64,000 nt of DNA from Bacteroides ndongoniae (GTDB lineage Bacteria > Bacteroidota > Bacteroidia > Bacteroidales > Bacteroidaceae). The notes beneath the pieces were generated by a model. The model saw nothing but the letters and a program-made list of their open reading frames with translations, had not been told where the DNA came from and made no database searches. The stretch's first letter is position 1. Each line of letters opens with the position of its first letter. The stretch is from positions 506,978-570,977 of the forward strand of contig NZ_FNVV01000012.1 in NCBI RefSeq assembly GCF_900108345.1. Direction: 5' to 3'. Positions 37,216 to 44,948 of the stretch are shown here, one piece after another. Both the position numbers and the translations under genes were made by a program.

Positions 37216-38760
37216 ATGAACAGACAATTCAGAATGTGCAGTCGTATGGCAACGAAGTGGGGACATGCGTTGCGAATGTGGGCGGACCTGTTGGCTGCAG
37301 CCTGTGTGCTGCCCGTATATGGCCAGGCTATTGTGCCGGGAAACAAGCCGAACGAAACACAGCAGAAGCTGATAGAACGCGGTTACGGCATGTTTGTGCA
37401 CTTCGGAGTGAATACTTTCGGCGAAATAGAATGGTCGGACGGAACCATCCCCGTAGAGAAATACAATCCGACGCGGTTGGATTGCGACCAATGGGTACGG
37501 GTGGCACGCGATGCCGGTTTTCGTTATGTGCTGCTTGTGACGAAACATCACGACGGTTTCTGCCTTTGGGACAGCCAATATACGGACTATGACGTGGCTT
37601 CGTCGCCTGTGAAGACTGATGTGGTGAAAGCCGTTTCAGAGGCCTGCCGCAAATATGGCCTTCAGTTTGGTGTTTACTATTCGTTGTGGGACAGACATGC
37701 ACCTTCGTATCGCGATAAAGATCCGGAGAAGTATGTAGACTATATGATAGCCCAGCTTCAGGAATTGTTTACCAACTATGGCCCCATCTGTGAACTTTGG
37801 TTCGACGGCGGTTGGGACAGACCCGTGAAGGACTGGAACTTGCCTCGTGTATATGCTGAAGTAAAGAAGATGCAGCCCGACTGCGCCATCGGAGTGAATC
37901 ATACAGTAGTGGACCGTGAAGGAAGCCGGAAACATATTCTACCCGACTCAATGCTGGTGGACAACAAATACTACTTGCAGTATTTCCCGACTGATTTCCG
38001 TCTGTGGGATCCGAAGATAGCCCATCTTGCAGACAAGAAGCAGTATCTGTACAACGGAGCATACTATTACCTGCCTTTCGAGCATACGGTTTGCATCAGC
38101 AAGGAATGGAACTGGTTCCAGAAACAACGTCCGAAACCTGCACGTGACCTTGACGAACTGGAAGAACTTTTCTATTGGTGTACGGCAAACGACAATACAC
38201 TGGTAGTGAACATTGCTCCCGACCAGTCGGGGCGGATACGCGAGAACGAAGCCAATACAATTATCGCACTGAACAAAGACCGTCTGCACATTGAGCCGGG
38301 CAAACCGCTTCCTACAGGCGGAAAACTGCTGTCGCTGGAGGCAAAAGCCGAAGCCTCTTCGGTATATGAGGACAATGAGGCGCTGTACGGAGCCCGTTAT
38401 GCAGTAGACGGCGGCATGCAGACACGCTGGGCGGCTGCCGACACGAAGGCCGAACTGACCGTACCACTGGATGAAACAAAGGCTTTCGACAAGATTGTCA
38501 TCTTTGAATACTGTGATTCGGAAACAATGGAAGACGGATTCTCGAACAAACGTACCAACCGCATCCGTTCGTACTGCATTGATGCCTGGTTGAACGGTAC
38601 TTGGGAAACCATCTACGTATCGGACGAGCCAATGGGCGATTGCAAAGTGATCCGTTTCCCTCAGGCTTACCGGAGCAGTAAAATCAGATTGAAAGTATTG
38701 GATGCTTCTCTGCCGCCTTCTATCTACGAACTGAATGTGGTGAATTCGGGAGAAAAATGA
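37216..38760 (+). CDS. Secreted alpha-L-fucosidase, GH29
   Basis: A 514-residue enzyme. After a signal peptide (about 1-36) comes a GH29 barrel with the RYGMFVHFG-type strand (GYGMFVHFG), KHHDGFCLW, and the nucleophile D197 in ELWFDGGWD. A discoidin-like (F5/8 type C, CBM32-like) domain covers about residues 370-510. The layout suits GH29 subfamily B, which prefers alpha-1,3/1,4-fucose next to a branch, but subfamily assignment is tentative. It is the last gene of the DUF6250-PL8 operon, 10 bp after the lyase. Confidence 0.93.
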   Translation: MNRQFRMCSRMATKWGHALRMWADLLAAACVLPVYGQAIVPGNKPNETQQKLIERGYGMFVHFGVNTFGEIEWSDGTIPVEKYNPTRLDCDQWVRVARDAGFRYVLLVTKHHDGFCLWDSQYTDYDVASSPVKTDVVKAVSEACRKYGLQFGVYYSLWDRHAPSYRDKDPEKYVDYMIAQLQELFTNYGPICELWFDGGWDRPVKDWNLPRVYAEVKKMQPDCAIGVNHTVVDREGSRKHILPDSMLVDNKYYLQYFPTDFRLWDPKIAHLADKKQYLYNGAYYYLPFEHTVCISKEWNWFQKQRPKPARDLDELEELFYWCTANDNTLVVNIAPDQSGRIRENEANTIIALNKDRLHIEPGKPLPTGGKLLSLEAKAEASSVYEDNEALYGARYAVDGGMQTRWAAADTKAELTVPLDETKAFDKIVIFEYCDSETMEDGFSNKRTNRIRSYCIDAWLNGTWETIYVSDEPMGDCKVIRFPQAYRSSKIRLKVLDASLPPSIYELNVVNSGEK

Positions 38761-38849
38761 TGTTGACTTGTGTTGAAGAGTGCCTGAATGAAGAGCGGCC
38801 GCCAACTCGCTTTTAGGCACGGATGACGCAGAAAAGTACAAAGAAAAGG

Positions 38850-39045
38850 AAGGTGCATCAAAATAAAGGTATCTGAAACTCTCCTCCTTCTGGAAGGAGG
38901 AGTCCCCGATAGGGGGAGGTGGTAGGTAAAACATAAAGCATTGATTTATGATACATTGAGTTAACCTACCACCCCGCCCCTTGGGCACCCCTCCTTCCAG
39001 AAGGAGGGGAGTTGGATAGTGTTACTTAGTTTTGATACACCTTTT
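38850..39045. repeat. Long imperfect inverted repeat, MITE-like (about 195 bp)
   Basis: Ends AAGGTGCATCAAAA (38850-38863) and TTTTGATACACCTT (39030-39043) pair, and inside them CTCCTCCTTCTGGAAGGAGG pairs with its right-hand copy near 38990-39010. It fills the gap between the convergent GH29 and dus genes and overlaps the 3' flank of dus; no other content is seen in this gap. Confidence 0.8.
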
Positions 39046-39051
39046 CTGTTT

Positions 39052-39996
39052 TTAGCCGCGCAACAACTGATTGACGGCTGTCTGATAAGTATCAAGGCGT
39101 GTGGCCTTGTGAATGGCTTTCCGGACTTTGCGGTCGGCGTCGGGCAGGAGGTATTCCCAGACGGTCTTCATCTTGTTGAGCAGTTGCAGATCGCCGCCTT
39201 GCAGCAGATTGCCGTATTGGCTGAAGAGCTCGGCATGGAAGCGGCGCAGTTTTTCGCCCTTTTCATCGGCAGAAAGGGGCTCGCCTTGTCTGTATTCGGC
39301 TGCCAGGGCCGGATTGGCCAGCAGGCCGCGGCCGATGACGATACCCGCCAGTCGGGGGAAGCGCAGGGCGACGGACTGGATGTCGGCTACGGTCAGCAGG
39401 TCGCCGTTGTAGAACAGCGGATGACGGCAGCCGTTGTAGAAGGCTTCGAATGCCGCCAAGTCGACACTGCCCTTGTACTGCTGCTTGCCCAAGCGTGGGT
39501 GCAGGATGATGTGCGACAGGGGAAGTTCGTTCAGCAGGGGGAGCAGTGCCAGGGATTCCTCAGGGTTCTCCCAGCCCAGGCGCATCTTGACAGAGAAGCG
39601 TACCTGCGGATAACGGCTTACGGCAAACTCTAGTAGCTGACGTACTTCGTCGGGATAGGGAAGCATGCCCGAACCGTTGTGGCGTTTGGCCAGCAGAGGG
39701 AACGGGCAGCCCAGATTGATGTCGGCACACGTGAAGCCTTTTGCGATGAAAAGGGACATAATCTGCTCCAACTTCTCCGTATCGGGGGCTATGAGCTGCG
39801 GCACAAGGGGGACATTACGGTTGTTCTCGGCTTCGAGTTCGCGGATGTCCTTACGGCGTATTTCACCGTGTTCTACACGGACAAATGGGGTGTAGTATGT
39901 GTCGATACCGCCAAAGATGCGTGCGTGCGCCTGGCGGTATACAGCGTCGGTATAGCCCTGCAACGGGGCGAAGTGGATGGGCAGAAGGTCTGGCAT
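39052..39996 (-). CDS. tRNA-dihydrouridine synthase
   Basis: A 314-residue flavoenzyme that reduces uridines in the tRNA D-loop. The FMN barrel segments are APLQGYTD at the N terminus and NLGCPFP with the catalytic Cys (about residue 101), then KMRLGWENPEES and NGDLLTV. The Dus subtype is not assigned. The gene is unrelated to the neighbouring glycan locus and has its own promoter inside the 3' end of the adjacent PL8 gene. Confidence 0.94.
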   Translation of the reverse strand: MPDLLPIHFAPLQGYTDAVYRQAHARIFGGIDTYYTPFVRVEHGEIRRKDIRELEAENNRNVPLVPQLIAPDTEKLEQIMSLFIAKGFTCADINLGCPFPLLAKRHNGSGMLPYPDEVRQLLEFAVSRYPQVRFSVKMRLGWENPEESLALLPLLNELPLSHIILHPRLGKQQYKGSVDLAAFEAFYNGCRHPLFYNGDLLTVADIQSVALRFPRLAGIVIGRGLLANPALAAEYRQGEPLSADEKGEKLRRFHAELFSQYGNLLQGGDLQLLNKMKTVWEYLLPDADRKVRKAIHKATRLDTYQTAVNQLLRG

Positions 39997-40011
39997 GTCG
40001 TTCGGTTCTTT

Positions 40012-42072
40012 TTAATTCTGCGGCAAAGATACAAATTTTGCGACACTCCGTCCGGCTGATTCCTGTTGGGGCATGTCGAAACTTACTTCGACGGGGCGGC
40101 CGTTGCGGACCAGGGTGATGCGTATGCTTGCCGGATTGGCCGATTCACAATGCGGATTGGCTACGCTGAGTTTCTGCTTTCCTTCGTTCCACAGCAGGGT
40201 GCAGGGCGTGTCGGTACGTATCAGGTCGCCGTTGTCCAGCTTCAGTTCGCCGGGTTGGTAGAACAGGGCTTCGGTGATGCCTAATGTTTGGTGGAAGACG
40301 GCTTGTACGGTTTCACTGTTGGCCAGTATCTTCACGGGCAGTTGCTTGGCATAGCGGGCGGCAGCCGATGCGTCGGACAGTCCGGGCACTACGGCATAGG
40401 CATATTGACCGTTGCGGGGGCGTGTGCCGTGGTTGACGTTCAGGCTGAACAGGGCAGTGTCGCAGGCTATCACGTATTGGGCGCCGCGTTGCAGGTTGAA
40501 GTAGCCTGTCTGTCCGTGAATCACCCAGTCGGCTTGCACGCGGGCGGTTTCTCCGGTCAGGGTCGATACCTTGCCTTTGCGGGCATAGAGCACTTCGCTG
40601 TCTCTGTTACACTGGTTCAGGGTGGTGAATACGTCGGCTTTGCCTTCGGGATTGCGGATGCCCGCACCCAGACAGATGTATTCCTTGTCGAAGTAGAACC
40701 AGGCTTTATGGGCCTGGAGGCCACGACGGTCGAGCAGCATGCCGCAGGCACCGTAGATGCTGTCGCTCACACCACCGGCATAGCTGTTGCCGTTGTTGCC
40801 GCCTTCGCCCCAGTCGGGGATGGGAAGGGGAGCATCGTCCTGCTCGGCAGTGATGCCGGGATACTGACGATTGTTGAACTTGCGGAAGAAGTTGCGGTCG
40901 TATTCGCGTCCGGTGACGAAGAGGTAGTTGACACCGTTCGAGGCGTAGTAGTTGAAGTTGCCGTCACCGTTGCCGGCTTCGTTGCCCACGGTGCGGGTCG
41001 ACGTCATGCGCGAACTGGTCATGTATCCGGCGCGGCGGTGAATCATGTAATCGAACCGCCAGAACATGCGGTTGCCTTCCAGCGAGTTTTCGCCTGCGAT
41101 GCGGCGCAGGGCCTGTTCGGTCTGTGGCTTCATGTCGGGGGTACTCAGACGGCAGACGCGTTCGGCCAACAGCTTGATGGGGGTGGCGTACTGGTTGCAG
41201 TGGATGTAGCGTCCGGCGTTGTTGGGATCGTATTGCTTGTTGTAGAAGATCCATTGCACGCCTTCGACGAAGAGTTTCTCCAGCAGTTCGAGGCCGGCAC
41301 TCTGGTAGCGTGTGCCCTGGCAGAGCTCCAGATAATTGAGCATGGAGTTGACGAATTCTTTTCCGTAGTTGGTGAAGTAGAGCTGGCGTCCGCTGCCGCA
41401 GTGCTGGGCAAAGAGGTAGTCGGGCTGAACACCTTCGACGGGCTGTATGGTAAGCAGTCGGGTCATGCGTTGCTGGAAGTCGCGCATCTGTGCGTCGTTG
41501 CGCGTCAGTATGCTGGCGGCAAACGAACCCATGATGATGTCGGCACCGTTGGCCCCGGTCATGAGTCCCGGACGGGCGGTCTCGTAGCTCCAGCGCAGGT
41601 AGGCGATGCACTTGTTGAACAGTGCTTTGTCCTGCTCGATTTCGCGGCTCATGAGGATGATGCCGGTAGAGAGTTCTTTAGGATAAGGAATGTAACGGTA
41701 CCACCAGTTTTTGGCCTGATGATTGGTGTCGACCCAAAAGTTGAGCGACTTCAGATAGCTGTCCCTCAGCTTCGGCTGGTGGTAGTAGGGACTTTCGGGA
41801 TGCTGATAGGCGCGTGCCAGGGTGATGAGGCTCTGTACGTGCTTGCGTGGCGAGCCGTCGGTGGCATGGTAGTTGATGCCTTTGAACGCTCCTTCGGGCG
41901 TCATGATCTGCAGCAGTTTGTCTACGGCTGTCTGCGAAGGGCTTTTGTCGAGGTATCGCTCGTACATGCGTTGATAGATGATCTCGAAGTCTGTGTCCTG
42001 CGCTACGGCGTTGAAGCCGGTTGTGCCCAACAGGACGACAAGCAGAAGTAGGCTGAATGTTTTGAGTTTCAT
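40012..42072 (-). CDS. Polysaccharide lyase family 8 with altered His-Tyr spacing
   Basis: A 686-residue secreted protein (signal peptide about 1-24) with the PL8 layout: alpha/alpha toroid then beta domains. The conserved Asn is N122 in NWWYRYIPYP, TGANGAD follows at 172-178, and the catalytic His is H224. The aligned catalytic Tyr is Y236, twelve residues after the His rather than nine, because of a three-residue insertion (HCGSGRQLYFTNY). The substrate may be chondroitin, hyaluronan or a bacterial polysaccharide. It is the last gene of the minus-strand locus but is separated from the GH95 gene by a 500-bp gap with a terminator. Confidence 0.85.
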   Translation of the reverse strand: MKLKTFSLLLLVVLLGTTGFNAVAQDTDFEIIYQRMYERYLDKSPSQTAVDKLLQIMTPEGAFKGINYHATDGSPRKHVQSLITLARAYQHPESPYYHQPKLRDSYLKSLNFWVDTNHQAKNWWYRYIPYPKELSTGIILMSREIEQDKALFNKCIAYLRWSYETARPGLMTGANGADIIMGSFAASILTRNDAQMRDFQQRMTRLLTIQPVEGVQPDYLFAQHCGSGRQLYFTNYGKEFVNSMLNYLELCQGTRYQSAGLELLEKLFVEGVQWIFYNKQYDPNNAGRYIHCNQYATPIKLLAERVCRLSTPDMKPQTEQALRRIAGENSLEGNRMFWRFDYMIHRRAGYMTSSRMTSTRTVGNEAGNGDGNFNYYASNGVNYLFVTGREYDRNFFRKFNNRQYPGITAEQDDAPLPIPDWGEGGNNGNSYAGGVSDSIYGACGMLLDRRGLQAHKAWFYFDKEYICLGAGIRNPEGKADVFTTLNQCNRDSEVLYARKGKVSTLTGETARVQADWVIHGQTGYFNLQRGAQYVIACDTALFSLNVNHGTRPRNGQYAYAVVPGLSDASAAARYAKQLPVKILANSETVQAVFHQTLGITEALFYQPGELKLDNGDLIRTDTPCTLLWNEGKQKLSVANPHCESANPASIRITLVRNGRPVEVSFDMPQQESAGRSVAKFVSLPQN
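40024..40031 (-). promoter_or_regulatory. Bacteroides -7 promoter element for dus
   Basis: Minus-strand TATCTTTG, 27 bp before the dus ATG at 39996. It lies within the last codons of the upstream PL8 gene. Its spacing matches the helicase and small membrane protein promoters. Confidence 0.5.
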
Positions 42073-42162
42073 GTCAGGTATGATTTTATAGGGTTAATGG
42101 TCTTTTCTCCGCGGACATCGGGCTGTCTGTAGGAGTATTTTTAGTCTTGTTGTTTTTGTTGG

Positions 42163-42254
42163 CTTGCTGCAGATGCGTTGCATACTTGCTGCAGACGCGC
42201 TGCACGCTTGTTGCAGTCGTGCTGCAAGCCTGTTGCAGTTGCACTGCACGCTTA
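42163..42254. repeat. 22-bp period repeat, family D
   Basis: Units starting CTTGCTGCAG begin at 42163, 42185, 42207 and 42229, exactly 22 bp apart, with a partial fifth. Each unit contains a TGCAG/CTGCA dyad around a variable centre. The array lies 90 bp upstream of the PL8 start, in what would be the leader of its mRNA. Confidence 0.85.
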
Positions 42255-42312
42255 TGTGCAGTACGGGCGGAGCCTGTTTGTCCGACAATCTTGGCAAAAG
42301 TTCGGTTTCCGT

Positions 42313-42348
42313 CTTACAAACAGGGAGGAACCTCCCGGCTCCTCCCTG
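42313..42348 (-). terminator. Probable terminator after the GH95 gene
   Basis: Read on the minus strand, CAGGGAGGA and TCCTCCCTG (42340-42348 and 42321-42329) enclose a 10-base loop and lead into TTTGTAAG. It would end transcription about 225 bp after the GH95 stop. The gap 42073-42572 holds this, the family D array and a possible promoter, and no gene. Confidence 0.5.
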
Positions 42349-42504
42349 ATAGAAAATGATTAAGGTTAGAAGTTTGTGTTTCGTTTATTTGCGTTTTCTC
42401 CATGCATATATCTGCAGAGGCAGTTTCGTCTATTGTTCCGGTGACTTCTGTCAACTCTGCAGTATGTCAGTCTCGTTTTTTCCAATCGTTAGTCTTTACA
42501 CCTG

Positions 42505-42512
42505 CAAAAGTA
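42505..42512 (-). promoter_or_regulatory. Possible promoter element for the PL8 gene
   Basis: Minus-strand TACTTTTG matches TAnnTTTG, but lies 432 bp before the PL8 ATG and no -33 box is clear. If used, the transcript would have a long leader carrying the terminator-like hairpin and the 22-bp array. Confidence 0.3.
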
Positions 42513-42572
42513 CGTGAAGGCCGATAGAATCATAGCCTTGAATAGTCCGTAATAGGTGCGAATTTGTACACA

Positions 42573-44816
42573 TTATCCGTTCAGTTCGATGATGTCGCCC
42601 GGCTGGGTGCTTCTTTCTTCCACTTTTCCGGTAAATGGGTTCAGAACTTTCAGTGTTCCGCCTTTTTCCGAGCGGATGACGACTTTTTGCACCCGTCCTC
42701 CGTCGTAGTCAGCATCGATGATAAAGGCTCCCCGTGCGCGCAATCCGTGGAAGGATGCCTGCTCCCAACTTTCGGGCAGAGCGGGGAAAATACGTATCAC
42801 ACCGGTGTGGCTCTGAAGCAACATTTCCTGTATGGCCGAGGCGCAGGCAAAGTTGCCTTCGAGTGTGAAGGGGCGGTAGTCGAACGACGAATAACCTTTC
42901 TTCAGCTGGTCGCCGTTGAGGTGGAAGCTGTTGGGCGCACAGAATGCCTTGATGAAGATGTGCAGGGCACGGGCAGCTCCGTCACCGTCAGCCACACGGG
43001 CTTTCATGTTGGCCAGCCAGGCATAGCTGTAGCCTACCCACAAACTGGTACCCATCTCTTCGGCATGATGGATGGAACGTTTGATGAGTCGTTCGGTTTC
43101 GGTTCCCTGCGACACGTCGAGCAGTCCGAAGGGATGGAAGGCAAGCATGTGCGAGAAGTGACGGTGCGACTCGGACAACGGATAGTTCGGAGCGATGGTC
43201 AGACCCGTAGTATCGGTGGCGAAGGCAGGCCATTCTTCCAGTTGCTGCTTCCAGTGGTCGGCTTCTTCGGCGAGTCCCAACGCAGCGGCCATTTCTGCAG
43301 CAGCTGTGTAGGTGAAGCGGATGTTGGCCAGGTCGTAGTTGGTTGTCTGTGTGAACCAGGCTTGCAGTGTATTGTCGTTGATTTCCGGCGAGGTCGAAAG
43401 CGGGAGTTTCCGTTTTCCGTTCTTATCTTTCACGGAGACGTTTTCGAAGTAGCGTGCCACTTCCTTGACCCACGGATAGGCGCGTTCTTCGAGGAACGTA
43501 CGGTCGGCCGAGTATTTCCATTGCAGGTAGAACGACTGTGCCAGCCATCCGCTGGTGGTGGGCTGGTGCGAGTAGGGGCTCCATCCGCCTATGGCTTTTC
43601 CTTCTAGGGTGGCAATGCAGGGGATGTTGAGGCCTTCTACCCCAAAGAAGCGGCGGGTGAACGCTTCTCCGTTTTCTTTGATCTTCCAAAGCCAGTCGGT
43701 GAATACTTCCGATTCTTCCAGGTGGTTGGCGACGTATCCGGGCCAGTAGCTTAGCTGAGTGTTCAGGTCGCTGTGGAAGTCGCCACGCCAGGGCGGGGTC
43801 TGGCCGTTATCGGCAGTCCATACGGCTTGCAGGCAGATGGGTGGGGCATTCTTGCGCGAGGCGGCTCCGAACTTGTACATTTCCATATACCACTGGTGTT
43901 CCAGTGTTTTGTCGGGCAGGTCAATCCGGCTCTTCTCCCAATAAGCCTTCCACCAGTCCAGGTGTCCGGCCAGTGCCGTGTCGAAATCTTTTGCCGATGT
44001 CTTCAGCAGTTCGCTGGCCTGCTCCTTTTCGCTGTACCAGGTACCTTGAGTGGTGATGCAGTATTTGCCTTCCAGTACGTCAGGCTGAGGGGTGTCCCAT
44101 TGTAATGCCACTTCGTAAGCTACTTTGCCGTATGCTTTCTGCCGGTAGACAATCTGGTTGTCTCGGCGGGTGATTTTACCGTTTTTGTAGCCCAGCCGTG
44201 TCAGCAGATGGGTGCGTGGTGCAACTACCTTCTGTACTTCGCTTCCGTTGTCTTCGTAGCGGGGAGTCTCCAGTTCGACGCTGAGCGCTTCCGGCAGGTT
44301 GGTAAAGCGGAAATAGCCCATTCCGCTTACAGCATCGGTAAAGAAGCTGGCAGTGGCTCCGCACTCCCATGTGATGGTGCATACGGCAGTCTGCACGTCA
44401 AGCTGTACAGCCTTTACTTTTCCGAGTTGGCTGATGGGGAACTCAATGGCACCTACAGGAATTTTGGTGGGAGCGCAGTCCTTGCGGCTGCGGTCGTCAA
44501 TGAGTGCCTGAACCTTGCTGACATCTTTCTTGTTGATGACCTGGTCGCAGACGAACTGGTAGGAATAGTCGGGTGATTCGAACTCTTTGACCGGGCGCAG
44601 ATCCCAAAGGTCAGCGCGGTCGAGTGCTATGCGCAGACGTCCTTCCTTTTCCCAGATAAGGTTGCCGATGATGCCGTTTCCTAACGGAATGGCTTCGTCC
44701 CACAGGGTGGGGAGGGCGTCGAACTTAAGCCCATGGAAAGGCTCGGTATGGCGTGCCTGCAAAGGCAGTGCCAACAGAACTCCTATGAGGAGGAGCATTA
44801 AAAATTGTCTTTTCAT
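42573..44816 (-). CDS. GH95-like glycoside hydrolase with altered active-site residues
   Basis: A 747-residue secreted protein (signal peptide about 1-21) with the GH95 start (WDEAIPLGNGIIGNLIW) and alpha/alpha toroid. The general acid is kept (E478 in STSPE). The motif aligned with the Asn pair of GH95 fucosidases reads DLN (350-352) instead of NIN, and the Asp that activates the base water is replaced by E653 in TLEGNFA. Characterised GH95 enzymes remove alpha-1,2-fucose by inversion; these changes suggest a different sugar or reduced activity. It follows a second GH95 gene, across an 8-bp repeat array. Confidence 0.85.
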   Translation of the reverse strand: MKRQFLMLLLIGVLLALPLQARHTEPFHGLKFDALPTLWDEAIPLGNGIIGNLIWEKEGRLRIALDRADLWDLRPVKEFESPDYSYQFVCDQVINKKDVSKVQALIDDRSRKDCAPTKIPVGAIEFPISQLGKVKAVQLDVQTAVCTITWECGATASFFTDAVSGMGYFRFTNLPEALSVELETPRYEDNGSEVQKVVAPRTHLLTRLGYKNGKITRRDNQIVYRQKAYGKVAYEVALQWDTPQPDVLEGKYCITTQGTWYSEKEQASELLKTSAKDFDTALAGHLDWWKAYWEKSRIDLPDKTLEHQWYMEMYKFGAASRKNAPPICLQAVWTADNGQTPPWRGDFHSDLNTQLSYWPGYVANHLEESEVFTDWLWKIKENGEAFTRRFFGVEGLNIPCIATLEGKAIGGWSPYSHQPTTSGWLAQSFYLQWKYSADRTFLEERAYPWVKEVARYFENVSVKDKNGKRKLPLSTSPEINDNTLQAWFTQTTNYDLANIRFTYTAAAEMAAALGLAEEADHWKQQLEEWPAFATDTTGLTIAPNYPLSESHRHFSHMLAFHPFGLLDVSQGTETERLIKRSIHHAEEMGTSLWVGYSYAWLANMKARVADGDGAARALHIFIKAFCAPNSFHLNGDQLKKGYSSFDYRPFTLEGNFACASAIQEMLLQSHTGVIRIFPALPESWEQASFHGLRARGAFIIDADYDGGRVQKVVIRSEKGGTLKVLNPFTGKVEERSTQPGDIIELNG

Positions 44817-44841
44817 ATCAGTAGGTTTATTGTTTTAGTAG

Positions 44842-44948
44842 ACGAGTTGACAAGTTTACAAGTCTATTAGGCTTGTCAGTTTGTCTACTTGTTTACTTGT
44901 CAACTCGTCAACTTGTTAACTCGTTAACTCGTTAACTTGTCTACTCGT
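44842..44948. repeat. Inverted arrays of an 8-bp repeat (GH95-GH95 gap)
   Basis: Three 8-bp units (ACGAGTTG, ACAAGTTT, ACAAGTCT) at 44842-44865 face eight units of the type YWACTYGT at 44885-44948. The last unit overlaps the stop region of the upstream GH95 gene, encoding its final residues and stop. The arrays can pair as one imperfect hairpin. The 124-bp gap between the two genes is almost all array. Confidence 0.85.

Noticed and set aside
42094..42297. Small minus-strand open frame upstream of PL8
   Set aside because: It is translated from the 22-bp repeat array and contains repeat-derived residues, with no ribosome site that I can support.
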